From the NCBI GenBank assembly GCA_022360095.1, contig JAKSDK010000356.1:53367-117366 (forward strand): a stretch of 64,000 nt of DNA, read 5' to 3'. The notes beneath the pieces were generated by a model that worked only from the letters and a program-made list of their open reading frames with translations, was not told where the DNA came from and did no database searches. The translations under genes were made by a program, and so were the position numbers. Every line of letters starts with the position of its first letter. Positions within the stretch are counted from its first letter, which is position 1. Source of the DNA: Phycisphaerales bacterium. Its GTDB lineage: Bacteria; Planctomycetota; Phycisphaerae; UBA1845; UTPLA1. This document shows, piece by piece, positions 1 to 7,447 of the stretch.

Positions 1-140
1 TGTTCTTCGGCACGGCATGATCTCCTGAGGCGTTGGGCAGGATCAAGGCGTGATGGTGGTGAATGCCGAGCGGTTCCCCCCGGCGGACTTCTTCGCCAAC
101 ACCTTGAAAACACTATATTTATCACACGAAATCATCAATG

Positions 141-1706
141 TCAAGGGGGGTCGGAGGCCCGCTGCTGAGGTGAGCCCGCAGTGATCGCCTTTTTCGGTCC
201 TTGACCTGCGTCCGGCTTTCCTGGCGGAACTTCTTCGATGGATTTGAGGGCTTCGCGGAGAGCTTGTGGAGACCAACTGATCACCACATAGCGATCCGTG
301 ACCTTCAGAGCGGGGCCGAGGATGCCAGCTTGAAGATACCAGATATCGTCCTCCGACTTTTTCACTTTTACGCGGACCAGGGTCGTGCCTTTTCGCTCGG
401 CACGCTCGTCAAGATACTGGCCCCATGTGGTCAAGAGGGCGTCTGTGGCCATCTTCACGGCCTTCTTATCATTGATCTCGATCGCCACAGTGAGCGCGAA
501 CGGAATCTCCAATGGATGGGGGGGGTAGTCAAAAATGACAATGTTGTTCCCGAGATGATTGATCAGATTGCCGCTGAGGTCGATTCCGATCTTATGCTCC
601 AGGCTTCGCCAGATTCGAGTCCATTTTTCCACGTTGGGCTGCGACTGACTGGCCACCCATGCTCGAGGAAGGTTGTCCACCAACCATCGTGTCGGTGCAT
701 TGATAATGGCATATCGGCGCGCCTGGTCGGGGACAATCATGCGATGATGCGCAGGGTAATTGGCCGGGTCGCTGTAACGATGGACCTGATCCTTTCCGTC
801 GCGCCGATAGCAGCGATACCAGGAAAGCGCTCGGCCCTCCAAACCGACGCTCCAGAGGTCGTGCGTCATCTTGTCCGCATCCATGGCGGCGATCACTCGT
901 TTGTGACGTCCCTGCGCCGCTTCACCCAGTCGCTTTTCCAGCCGCTCCAAACTAATGAACCAGCGTGCAAGTGCCTTACGTCCTTTGGTCTTTGTCGTGG
1001 CGGTCTGAAACCAGGTGTCGCTGGACAAGGAAGCCGTTTGTTTGGCGCAGGTCTTGGCGATTTTTTCGAATGCGCCAGCGCCGAAGCTCACAACAAAAAA
1101 GTCGTCCAGCCGTCCCCATTCCCAAACGGCCCATCCCGGCAGCCGATCGTCGGCAAGTCGCTGAAATTCGTAGCCGACAACTTTCTCAGGCGTGAGCTGC
1201 GCCACTTCGCGATTCGTGTAACGACCCACGATTCGATTCAGCTGCTCGACGATCGGCGTATGGTTACCGTTCGTGCGAAACACGATCGCCGTTTGCAGAT
1301 GTTTCAGTCGCAAACTGATTCGCACCGGATCGAGCGAGTCGTCGTCCGGCCTTCGTACAATGCGGCTGGAGGCATCAAGCAGGATCATGGCATGCTCGTA
1401 TCGACCCAGCAACGGCAGGGCGGTGACGATATCGGCAAACACCTGCCCTTCATCGGGGATCAAGCCGTAGGCGTTCAAAATGGTCAGGATCGTCGCAATT
1501 GACGCGGCGGGACCGGGCTTTTTCTCGTCAGACTCGGTCGGCCCGACCTCAGCGGCCTGACCATAAGGTTTGGCCATATAGACAATCAAATTGTCGACGG
1601 GAACCAGGTCGGTGACCGGGCGATCCGCCGCCTGGCAGAATCCGGGATACGGTGCAAACAGCCCGGATCCCAAGGCGAAAATCGTCAACAGGTTGAGCCT
1701 ACTCAT
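141..1706 (-). CDS. Secreted protein of unknown function (DUF3352-like)
   Basis: A 521-residue protein starting with a signal peptide (basic MSR, a hydrophobic stretch, likely cleavage after about residue 26 in the GFCQA region). The rest is soluble, with no transmembrane segment. The C-terminal half has alternating amphipathic strands and helices, including a 'GIDLSGNLINHLGNNI' segment and a later 'DRYVVISWSPQALREAL' segment. That layout recalls the DUF3352 family of secreted bacterial proteins, but this is resemblance by eye. The last 30 residues are Pro/Gly/Lys-rich and probably disordered. No Shine-Dalgarno is obvious before the ATG; the signal peptide supports the start. A long plus-strand frame lies entirely opposite this gene and is judged a shadow. 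No function is assigned. Confidence 0.7.
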   Translation of the reverse strand: MSRLNLLTIFALGSGLFAPYPGFCQAADRPVTDLVPVDNLIVYMAKPYGQAAEVGPTESDEKKPGPAASIATILTILNAYGLIPDEGQVFADIVTALPLLGRYEHAMILLDASSRIVRRPDDDSLDPVRISLRLKHLQTAIVFRTNGNHTPIVEQLNRIVGRYTNREVAQLTPEKVVGYEFQRLADDRLPGWAVWEWGRLDDFFVVSFGAGAFEKIAKTCAKQTASLSSDTWFQTATTKTKGRKALARWFISLERLEKRLGEAAQGRHKRVIAAMDADKMTHDLWSVGLEGRALSWYRCYRRDGKDQVHRYSDPANYPAHHRMIVPDQARRYAIINAPTRWLVDNLPRAWVASQSQPNVEKWTRIWRSLEHKIGIDLSGNLINHLGNNIVIFDYPPHPLEIPFALTVAIEINDKKAVKMATDALLTTWGQYLDERAERKGTTLVRVKVKKSEDDIWYLQAGILGPALKVTDRYVVISWSPQALREALKSIEEVPPGKPDAGQGPKKAITAGSPQQRASDPP

Positions 1707-1845
1707 CAGCAGTTATTAACGTAGCCGAAACAAAAGATTAACCGGGAGTCATTACACGAGCGCATGCGTATCGTAAGCAAACCGCCGACCTAAGCCAACG
1801 GTGCCGAGCGGTGTCACTCATGAAAAAGCTGAAAAAGCGGGGGTG

Positions 1846-2079
1846 CTATCGTCCCCAAAGGCTCTTGCGGCGGGGGGCCGCGGCGGGAGCCTTGGAGGGA
1901 TTCTCCTGCTTGGATCGCGCGGTCTGAGCCTTGTGTTGTTGCTGGGCTTCGGCGATGAGGCGCTCTACGCGCGTAAAGTCGCGGCGTTGCTCCGGCGTCA
2001 TGTGCTTGGCAAGCTCGTGATGAAGCCGCTTGGTCATGTCGAGTGCGATGGTCAGTGGCATCGGCGATGAATGCATCAT
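1846..2079 (-). CDS. Small basic hypothetical protein
   Basis: A 77-residue product. The start at ATG 2079 is preferred over an upstream in-frame ATG (2139) because GGAG lies 10 bases before it at 2090-2093. The middle contains a charged helix ('HHELAKHMTPEQRRDF', then 'RLIAEAQQQHK'), and the tail is Lys/Ala/Pro-rich, ending RRKSLWGR. The composition looks like a small helical DNA- or protein-binding peptide, but there is no recognisable domain. Frames on the other strand and in the +1 register overlap it; this one has the most protein-like composition. Confidence 0.45.
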   Translation of the reverse strand: MMHSSPMPLTIALDMTKRLHHELAKHMTPEQRRDFTRVERLIAEAQQQHKAQTARSKQENPSKAPAAAPRRKSLWGR

Positions 2080-2139
2080 GTTCGTTTGTCTCCACGACTG
2101 GCTAGGAATGCTTGTGGACCAAGCCGCGTCTATTTCCAA

Positions 2140-2552
2140 GGTTCCCCTGATGAGGTTATTGTAGGCGGGTTATTCCGGTGGCGTGTCCAAATTCTCCCTG
2201 AAACTCCTTTGGCAAATACTTCCCTAACAATCCCATTCTTGACACCGAAAAGAGGCGTGTCAATCCATCTTTCCGGTTAATAGTTCGTTAATGGTTTGGA
2301 AGGACCAAAATCATGGCACCCTAATATACGTACGGCAACCCGTTATCGGCGAAAATAATTTCGTTGAACCGGTCGCCATTCACAGGCTATGAAAGTATAA
2401 GTGAGGATTCCACCAATGGCGGGCCGAATTGAAGCCGTCGGCTTTTGGTCGGGCGTCCCGACTCGGACGCAGATGACTCGCACACGTTCTTGGACGTATT
2501 AGGGGGTATTACCGGGCCAGGCAGGCCACCCCCGAGGAGAGCGCTGAGAAAA
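2140..2552. other. Intergenic region, nothing recognised
   Basis: About 410 bases between the minus-strand small protein and the DUF2062 gene. It is more AT-rich than its neighbours around 2200-2400 and must hold promoters for the two diverging genes. I see no convincing ORF, RNA gene or strong inverted repeat. Confidence 0.4.
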
Positions 2553-3098
2553 ATGTGGTCCCGTTCCTGGCGAAGGATTCGCCGCCTCATCATCGAAAGG
2601 ATTCTTCACCTTAACGATACGCCGCATCGGATTGCTTTCGGCGTCTTTCTGGGTTTTTTTGTCGGCTGGACACCGACGCTGGGGGCCCAGATTCTAATCT
2701 ATTGGCTGCTTGCCTATGTTTTGCGGGCCAACCGTGTTTCCGGGGTCTTGCCGGTTCTTCTGACCAATCCCATCACGGCCGTGCCGGTTTATGCATTCAA
2801 TTGGAAGATCGGTCAATGGCTTTTGAAAGGGGGCGGGATCTTCGGTGAGTTGTCCGGTCAGGCGCCTCGCGCGGAGTTGGATCGATTCGTGGCGGAGTTC
2901 AGCATTGCCCACATCTTTCAAGCGCAGTTTTGGCGAGATTTCGGGCCGGCGATCAAAGGGCTCGGGACCGAGCTCATCGTCGGTTGCCTGGTTGTCGGGC
3001 TGATTTGCGGGATCCTCGGGTACGTGGCCACGTTCTATGGCGTTCTTGCATATCGAAAACGTCGTCAGACCAGAGCTCTGTCCCGCGCTGCAGCCTGA
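2553..3098 (+). CDS. DUF2062 family integral membrane protein
   Basis: A 181-residue protein starting at ATG 2553; a purine-rich GAGGAGA lies about 12 bases upstream. The frame is open 36 codons further upstream, but that part is Pro/Gly/Asp-rich and unlike the family. The first 25 residues are basic (WSRSWRRIRR). The hallmark DUF2062 core follows: 'HRIAFGVFLGFFVGWTPTLG', then a hydrophobic helix, then 'LPVLLTNPITAVPVY'. Another membrane helix pair lies near the C-terminus ('ELIVGCLVVGLICGILGYVA'). DUF2062 proteins are small inner-membrane proteins of unknown role, sometimes found near envelope-glycan genes. Family call good, function unknown. Confidence 0.85.
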   Translation: MWSRSWRRIRRLIIERILHLNDTPHRIAFGVFLGFFVGWTPTLGAQILIYWLLAYVLRANRVSGVLPVLLTNPITAVPVYAFNWKIGQWLLKGGGIFGELSGQAPRAELDRFVAEFSIAHIFQAQFWRDFGPAIKGLGTELIVGCLVVGLICGILGYVATFYGVLAYRKRRQTRALSRAAA

Positions 3099-3113
3099 TC
3101 CTCGAATCATCCG

Positions 3114-3131
3114 TTATAATATATTATAATT
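3114..3131. promoter_or_regulatory. AT-rich palindrome, candidate operator A
   Basis: TTATAATATATTATAA (3114-3129) is a perfect 16-base palindrome in otherwise GC-rich DNA, followed by TT. It ends 36 bases before the ATG of the winged-helix regulator at 3168. An 18-base relative differing at two central positions lies at 5959-5976 upstream of the HYExAFE gene. An operator for the adjacent regulator is a reasonable inference; TATAAT inside it could also act as a -10 element. Confidence 0.45.
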
Positions 3132-3167
3132 CCAATATTTTGTAATATCCGGACGGAGAACCGGGAA

Positions 3168-3806
3168 ATGCGCTCGAAACGAAAACAAAAGACGAAAGCC
3201 CGACCGTCGTCGACCGAGGGAACGGCCAAGAAGAGGCGCGCCGCCAACCGAACGAGGACCAAGAGACGGTCCGGGCCGGCAACGCCTCGTTCTCACGTTG
3301 TGAATCCCCAATGGCTGTTTCCAAAGCTCGAATCCATCGCATCGGACAATGGACAGGGAGCCTTCATTGCCTTCACCACACGGGAAAAAACAGGGATTCA
3401 GATTCGTTATGCACGGTTTGAAGCGCCGAATCGAACACGTCCGGCCAGGAAAAACAGTCATACGCCGACCACACGGGACCCCGCCGGGATGGCTCGATTG
3501 CTTCATGGACTGGCTCATGTGGACCGTATTCGTGTGGCAGACGCGCTTTATCGCGGGGCGCGAACGCACCAGAGCCTAAAGGAATCCGTCGGTCTCCAAG
3601 CCGGGCCCTTGTATCATCACCTCCGTGAACTGGAACGCGGCGGCCTCGTCGAGTCCTTCAGTCGCAATGATTATCAGCTTACGGAAGCCGGCAGACTGGC
3701 TTTGCTGCTCACGTCAGGACTCCACGTATTGCTTTCGAACTCGCGGCGGACAGCACCCTGGCAAACGAGGCGGAAAGCTGCAAAGGCGGTCAAGGCGAGA
3801 GGTTAG
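3168..3806 (+). CDS. Winged-helix (ArsR-like) transcriptional regulator with long basic N-terminus
   Basis: A 212-residue protein. Residues 1-40 are an extremely Lys/Arg-rich tail (KRKQKTKARPSS, KKRRAANRTRTKRRS). The C-terminal part from about residue 108 is a winged helix-turn-helix: 'MARLLHGLAHVDRIRVADAL', 'THQSLKESVGLQAGPLYHHL' as the recognition-helix region, then 'LERGGLVESF' and the wing 'DYQLTEAGRLALLL'. This is the ArsR/PadR-type fold. The middle has no recognisable ligand site and no Cys metal-binding motif, so metal sensing is not supported. An AT palindrome lies immediately upstream, suggesting autoregulation. The length exceeds a minimal ArsR protein (about 100 residues) because of the basic tail and the middle region. 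Confidence 0.75.
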   Translation: MRSKRKQKTKARPSSTEGTAKKRRAANRTRTKRRSGPATPRSHVVNPQWLFPKLESIASDNGQGAFIAFTTREKTGIQIRYARFEAPNRTRPARKNSHTPTTRDPAGMARLLHGLAHVDRIRVADALYRGARTHQSLKESVGLQAGPLYHHLRELERGGLVESFSRNDYQLTEAGRLALLLTSGLHVLLSNSRRTAPWQTRRKAAKAVKARG

Positions 3807-3949
3807 ACGCGATCGCATCGCGACTGTGCATCCGCTTACGGTCGACGGATTTAAAAGGTCCGATAAGATATGTTATGTTGCATTCGTCGGCGGGGCGGCT
3901 GACGCGGGTACGATGACACCAAACCCCCTAATTTCAGGAGTGACTCCCC

Positions 3950-4375
3950 GTGAACAAACAAGAACTGATTGACAATCTGAACGAAGACCTTGCCGGAGAG
4001 CTTGGCGCCATCATTCAATACATCACCTATGCGGCCAAGGCCACCGGTCCGTATCGGCCGCAACTGGCACAGTTCTTCCTCGCCGAAGTCGCGGACGAGC
4101 AGCTTCATGCCCAGTATCTGGCCAACAAGATTGTCGCCATGGGCGGTGAGCCGACCACCAGACCTCGGCCTGTTCCCACGGCCAAAACCAATCGAGAAAT
4201 GTTAGAGGCTGTTCTCGCGGCCGAGAAACAGGCCACCGTCGACTATACGAAGCGAGCGGAACAGGCCGACGAACTCGGCGACAAGGGACTGGCGGTGCAG
4301 CTTGAAGACATGGTGCGTGACGAAAGCGGACACTCGGAAGAAACCGAGCGTATTCTTCGTGACTGGCCGTTGTAA
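3950..4375 (+). CDS. Ferritin-like diiron protein (bacterioferritin/Dps-type)
   Basis: A 141-residue four-helix-bundle protein. Candidate metal ligands fall where the family has them: E17 in helix A (LAGELGAIIQY), the pair E50/H53 (DEQLH) in helix B, E92 (AAEKQA) in helix C and the E125/H128 region (DESGHSEE) in helix D. The length is slightly short of bacterioferritin (about 155-160), and no haem-binding Met is evident, so 'ferritin-like' is safer than Bfr. Expected role: iron oxidation and storage or peroxide detoxification in the cytoplasm. It is preceded by 'GGAGTGACTCCCCGTG'; the ORF can be read from the GTG at 3950. It is monocistronic and converges with the small-protein gene at 4390. 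Confidence 0.85.
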   Translation: MNKQELIDNLNEDLAGELGAIIQYITYAAKATGPYRPQLAQFFLAEVADEQLHAQYLANKIVAMGGEPTTRPRPVPTAKTNREMLEAVLAAEKQATVDYTKRAEQADELGDKGLAVQLEDMVRDESGHSEETERILRDWPL

Positions 4376-4389
4376 GCTTGATTGGGTCT

Positions 4390-4695
4390 CTATTTGTTCT
4401 TGCGCTTTACGCCGCTGAGTCTCGTCAAATCGACGGTTTCCCACAAGATGAGGTCTCGCCTCGTTGGGACGTAGCTATAAACATTCATCCGTTTGGCCGC
4501 CGCATCCGTGATGTAGACGAGTTCCTGGTTTTCCGTGAATTGGCCTGTCATCATGATGTAGTCGCCGCCTCGGTCGATCTGTCCGAAAGCCCACGCCTGG
4601 TTACGGGGGCTGGAGGTCGTCAGGATCACCCCGACCAGGAGGATGACGGCCGTGATCGTGAGCACGCCGATGGTCAGATTCTTTGTTGCCGACAT
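4390..4695 (-). CDS. Small membrane-anchored protein, paralogue of the next gene
   Basis: A 101-residue product with one N-terminal hydrophobic segment (residues about 8-27) and a short exported domain. GGGAG lies six bases before the ATG. The exported part contains 'DYIMMTGQ', 'ELVYITDAAAKRMNVYSY' and a final 'DLTRLSG'. The neighbouring protein (4741-5031) has the same order: 'NYAMVAGE', 'DAVYLLDLPRRRMHVFV', 'DLQRDFRG'. The two are therefore diverged tandem paralogues. No family name is recognised. The repeated Tyr-Leu-Leu/Ile-Asp pattern followed by an 'RM-V' strand suggests a small beta-sheet domain facing the periplasm. Confidence 0.65.
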   Translation of the reverse strand: MSATKNLTIGVLTITAVILLVGVILTTSSPRNQAWAFGQIDRGGDYIMMTGQFTENQELVYITDAAAKRMNVYSYVPTRRDLILWETVDLTRLSGVKRKNK

Positions 4696-4740
4696 GATTT
4701 TCTCCCATCAGGCCCCCGTCGGGGCATCCTCTAGATTACG

Positions 4741-5031
4741 CTAGCGTCCCCCGCGAAAGTCTCTCTGCAAGTCTCGAGAGCCTTCGTAGAAAAGCCGCCG
4801 ATTGTTGAAGTCACGGTTCGGCACAAAGACGTGCATTCGTCGCCGGGGCAAGTCCAGCAAATAGACGGCATCCTGGCCGTCACGGACCTCCCCCGCGACC
4901 ATGGCGTAGTTCTGCCCCAGAGGGGCCGCTTGGGCGTACGCTGCAGGCAGCGACCAGCTTGAGAGAATCAACGTCGCCAGCAAGAGCAGATTGACGCCGA
5001 CGAGAAAAACGATCAGCGCATGCTTTGTCAT
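4741..5031 (-). CDS. Small secreted/anchored protein, paralogue of the preceding gene
   Basis: A 96-residue product using the ATG at 5031 with GGAG eight bases upstream; the frame stays open to 5088 but that extension is polar and lacks a ribosome site. Residues 4-32 form a signal peptide or anchor (ALIVFLVGVNLLLLATLIL) with a possible AYA-QA cleavage site. The mature part carries 'NYAMVAGEVRDGQDAVYLLD' then 'RRRMHVFVPNRDFNNRRL' and ends in an Arg/Gly-rich tail. It has the same motif order as the protein at 4390-4695. It probably lies in one operon with that gene and the gene at 5101-5313 (gaps of 45 and 69 bases). Confidence 0.65.
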   Translation of the reverse strand: MTKHALIVFLVGVNLLLLATLILSSWSLPAAYAQAAPLGQNYAMVAGEVRDGQDAVYLLDLPRRRMHVFVPNRDFNNRRLFYEGSRDLQRDFRGGR

Positions 5032-5100
5032 TGTATGATCTCCGTTTTTGCTTCCCCCTGCGGGGTTTTGGCGTGGGCGATCGACCATTCCGATGCGATC

Positions 5101-5313
5101 CTAATCGTTGGTTCGCCGGCTTGGTTTGAAGCCGATCGCCAAGGCGGCTAGAAGGAAACCGACCGCGCAGACATACTCCAGAATGGGCCGCTCAAACGGC
5201 AGAGCTTCCACATTGTCCATTCGGATGTTTTCGTCCAGGTTAATTTGGGCTCCGGCCGGCGATGCCAGCAGGAGGATTAGAACCGTCAACAAGAACAGGA
5301 TTCTCAGAGTCAC
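5101..5313 (-). CDS. Small two-segment membrane protein
   Basis: A 70-residue product. The start is taken as GTG 5313 because GGAG sits nine bases upstream; an in-frame TTG at 5328 overlaps that site. It has a strong signal sequence (ILFLLTVLILLLASPAGA, cleavage near AGA-QI), a short acidic exported loop and a second membrane helix ('VCAVGFLLAALAIGF') followed by a basic tail (KPSRRTND). This topology suits a small membrane-protein partner. It is first in a set of three small same-strand genes. No family recognised. Confidence 0.6.
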   Translation of the reverse strand: MTLRILFLLTVLILLLASPAGAQINLDENIRMDNVEALPFERPILEYVCAVGFLLAALAIGFKPSRRTND

Positions 5314-5395
5314 AGAGCCGATCTCCAACTTTACATGCCATTATACGCCGGGGGACGCCCTATGGCAAAACAACGCGCGGCCGATATGCCTTCGC

Positions 5396-5938
5396 TTAAC
5401 ACGGCGCGGCAGGCCACGACGATTCAAGCCTTCGGCTGATCGATCGGAAAACCTCTCTCGGAATCGAGACCGTGTCCCAGCTTTTCGACAGTCGTTTTTG
5501 GTGCATCGAGTATTCCGCGACAGGCACGAGCCAGAAGCTGTAATGGCGTCCGGCGTAGGCAAACGTCCGCGGCTCAGCCCCCCCGCCGGTTTCTTCAGAC
5601 GATTGCGAATCTTCCGCCAGCCAGTAGGCGAAGACGAACATCGCGAGATAGTCCCGGCCGAAGACACGTTGCCAAGCCTGCAGGCCTTCGACGTCGGCTC
5701 GCGTGACCCAGGTCTTTTGCCGACAATCGCTCTTTTCTGACTTACGGGTTGACTTCCGACCCTTGACGTCCACGATGCAGGCAGTCTCGCCTGGCGGATA
5801 CACGATGTAGTCAAAGATTTTCGCTCCGGTTTTCGGCTTGGCCAGGTGCTTGACGTCCTCGACGACGACACAGGGAGTGCCCCGCCGGGAAAGATACGCC
5901 TCAAAAGCAAGCTCGTAATGGCTTTGTCGCATCGCCAT
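5396..5938 (-). CDS. HYExAFE family protein (nuclease-like fold)
   Basis: A 180-residue protein starting MAMRQSHYELAFEAYL, which contains the HYExAFE signature (H7-Y8-E9, A11-F12-E13) that names a planctomycete protein family. Downstream, 'FDYIVYPPG' and 'IVDVKGRK' (D43, D57, K59) resemble the D...D-x-K active-site layout of PD-(D/E)xK nucleases. The early Glu residues in the HYE motif fit the first helix of that fold. A nuclease role is inference; no biochemical function is known to me. The gene stands alone. The AT-rich element at 5959-5976, about 20 bases upstream of its start, matches the one ahead of the regulator at 3168. Confidence 0.8.
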   Translation of the reverse strand: MAMRQSHYELAFEAYLSRRGTPCVVVEDVKHLAKPKTGAKIFDYIVYPPGETACIVDVKGRKSTRKSEKSDCRQKTWVTRADVEGLQAWQRVFGRDYLAMFVFAYWLAEDSQSSEETGGGAEPRTFAYAGRHYSFWLVPVAEYSMHQKRLSKSWDTVSIPREVFRSISRRLESSWPAAPC

Positions 5939-5958
5939 GAAATGCCGACTCCCTGATT

Positions 5959-5976
5959 TTATAATATTCTATAATT
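5959..5976. promoter_or_regulatory. AT-rich element, candidate operator B
   Basis: TTATAATATTCTATAATT matches element A (3114-3131) at 16 of 18 positions, differing only in the two central bases. It sits 20 bases upstream of the ATG of the minus-strand HYExAFE gene, where a promoter would lie, and downstream of the lipoprotein gene that ends at 5987. Shared control by the regulator at 3168 is inferred from the match and the location. Confidence 0.4.
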
Positions 5977-5986
5977 ACATTTTTAC

Positions 5987-6754
5987 TTATTGATAAGGCG
6001 CTCTTATCTCGCTCTTGAATGTCGTCGTTTCCGCCGCTTCATCGGCGACCACGAGTTCAACCTGGGTCGGCTGCGAGCGATGGATCTGTGAAATCTTCGG
6101 TTCGTAATGGACGCGGTATTGCCCGGCCGTGTCCGGACCCTCTACCGTGAAAAAACCATCACGCGCATCCTTGCGGTAACGAACCAGGGTTTTTCGGCCG
6201 TTTTCTCCAATCAGGGTAAGCTTGCTTAGTCGCCAAACCGGTTTTCCAAAAGGCAATGAGACGGTCATATCCACCGCGCTCTGGTACACGCGCACCAGGA
6301 CCGAGGCCGTGGCCACGAGGCTATCCGGCGGGTCCCTCTCCGATTCCGCCTCCAACAACGCCCCGCGAAACGGCATGTAGTCACGAAACCCGTTCTGGCG
6401 GTAGCCTCTGACCGTCAATCTTGCCGGTTGGTCACCCGGCGTACGGCGGTCAAACGTATAGGGCCAGGAAAAACCCGAAGCCAGAGCGGGGCCACAGTCG
6501 TCATACGCCTCCTTCAGTCCATCGTGAAGGTTGGCGTAACTGCAGGGCATAAATTTGGTGTGAAGCCGGAGTGTCGGTTGATCCCCGACATGCAGGACGT
6601 AGTAACGTGTTTCTCCGCTTTCAAGAAGCGGGCGATCGTCGATGACCAATTCCGCGTTGTAGGCGGCACATCCCGATAGCGGCACCAGTGTCACCAGGAA
6701 TCCGCCCCACCGAAGAGCGACCGAGTTTTGTCTTAGGACATTGGATGACGACAC
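5987..6754 (-). CDS. Putative lipoprotein of unknown function
   Basis: A 255-residue protein with a lipoprotein signal peptide: hydrophobic 'FLVTLVPLSGC' with the lipobox LSGC (Cys29). It is expected to be lipid-anchored in the envelope. The mature chain is soluble and mostly beta, with strands such as 'ARLTVRGYRQ', 'ATASVLVRVYQ', 'MTVSLPFGK' and a C-terminal Ig-like stretch ('GQYRVHYEP', 'TQVELVVADE'). No catalytic motif is seen and the family is not recognised. It is divergent from rsmD, with under 90 bases between the coding regions. Confidence 0.7.
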   Translation of the reverse strand: MSSSNVLRQNSVALRWGGFLVTLVPLSGCAAYNAELVIDDRPLLESGETRYYVLHVGDQPTLRLHTKFMPCSYANLHDGLKEAYDDCGPALASGFSWPYTFDRRTPGDQPARLTVRGYRQNGFRDYMPFRGALLEAESERDPPDSLVATASVLVRVYQSAVDMTVSLPFGKPVWRLSKLTLIGENGRKTLVRYRKDARDGFFTVEGPDTAGQYRVHYEPKISQIHRSQPTQVELVVADEAAETTTFKSEIRAPYQ

Positions 6755-6841
6755 GAGAGAATCCGATCCGTTAACCGCGGGCCGATTCTAGAAACTGAAA
6801 TGCTCAACGTCAAACAAACGAATCCTGTTATACTTCCAACC

Positions 6842-7447
6842 ATGCGTGTTATCTCAGGTCGTTACAAGGGAACCCGACTCAGGACGCCCCCCGGACAAGG
6901 CACTCGCCCGATTCTGGATCGGGTCAAGGGATCGCTGTTTGACTGGCTCGGTTCCAAGCTGGCGCTGCCGGGCCAGCTTCCCCCCTTGAACGCCTGCGAT
7001 CTGTTCTGTGGCGGAGGAAGTCAGGGGATCGAAGCCCTTTCGCGCGGAGCCGCCTTTTGCTGCTTTGTTGAAAACGATCGTTCGGCGCTGGCCTGCCTCC
7101 GCGCGAACCTGGACCAGCTTGGGATTATTGAGACCGCAGTCGTGGTTGCGCGACCGGCCGAATCCGTGACGGTCAGCCCACCGACGGATCAAGGGTTCGG
7201 GCTGATTTTCCTCGATCCCCCTTACCGTCTGAGCGAAGACGTCTCCAAAGACTCGGTCATGGGACGCGTCTTGGCCAGGGTCGGCACACACGTGCCTGTG
7301 GAGCCGGACGCGCTGCTATTGTGGCGTCATGCCGACAGTTGTATGCTTCCAAAATCCGTGCCCGGCGATTGGGAAACTGTCGATCGCAGATCCTGGGGGA
7401 CGATGGCCATGACCATGTTCCAGAAATCAGGACCCGTTTCGAAATGA
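6842..7447 (+). CDS. rsmD: 16S rRNA (guanine(966)-N(2))-methyltransferase
   Basis: A 201-residue protein. RsmD uses S-adenosylmethionine to methylate N2 of G966 in 16S rRNA. The start at ATG 6842 gives the family N-terminus 'MRVISGRYKGTRL'; an ATG 42 bases upstream is also open. Residues 22-34 ('RPILDRVKGSLFD') match the substrate-binding segment. Motif I is 'DLFCGGGSQGIEALSRGA' at 53-70, and the catalytic tetrad DPPY is at 125-128. The length is normal for the family. Its stop overlaps the cca start by ATGA, so the two are translationally coupled at the head of the operon. Confidence 0.93.
   Translation: MRVISGRYKGTRLRTPPGQGTRPILDRVKGSLFDWLGSKLALPGQLPPLNACDLFCGGGSQGIEALSRGAAFCCFVENDRSALACLRANLDQLGIIETAVVVARPAESVTVSPPTDQGFGLIFLDPPYRLSEDVSKDSVMGRVLARVGTHVPVEPDALLLWRHADSCMLPKSVPGDWETVDRRSWGTMAMTMFQKSGPVSK

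Noticed and set aside
1..18. Possible start of a further minus-strand gene (ATG at 16-18 with AGGAG upstream)
   Set aside because: Only six codons lie in the window and the spacer is just three bases, so it cannot be supported.
201..1502. 433-codon plus-strand frame opposite the first gene
   Set aside because: It mirrors the minus-strand gene, has no signal or domain and reads as Arg/His/Cys-rich noise typical of antisense frames in GC-rich DNA.
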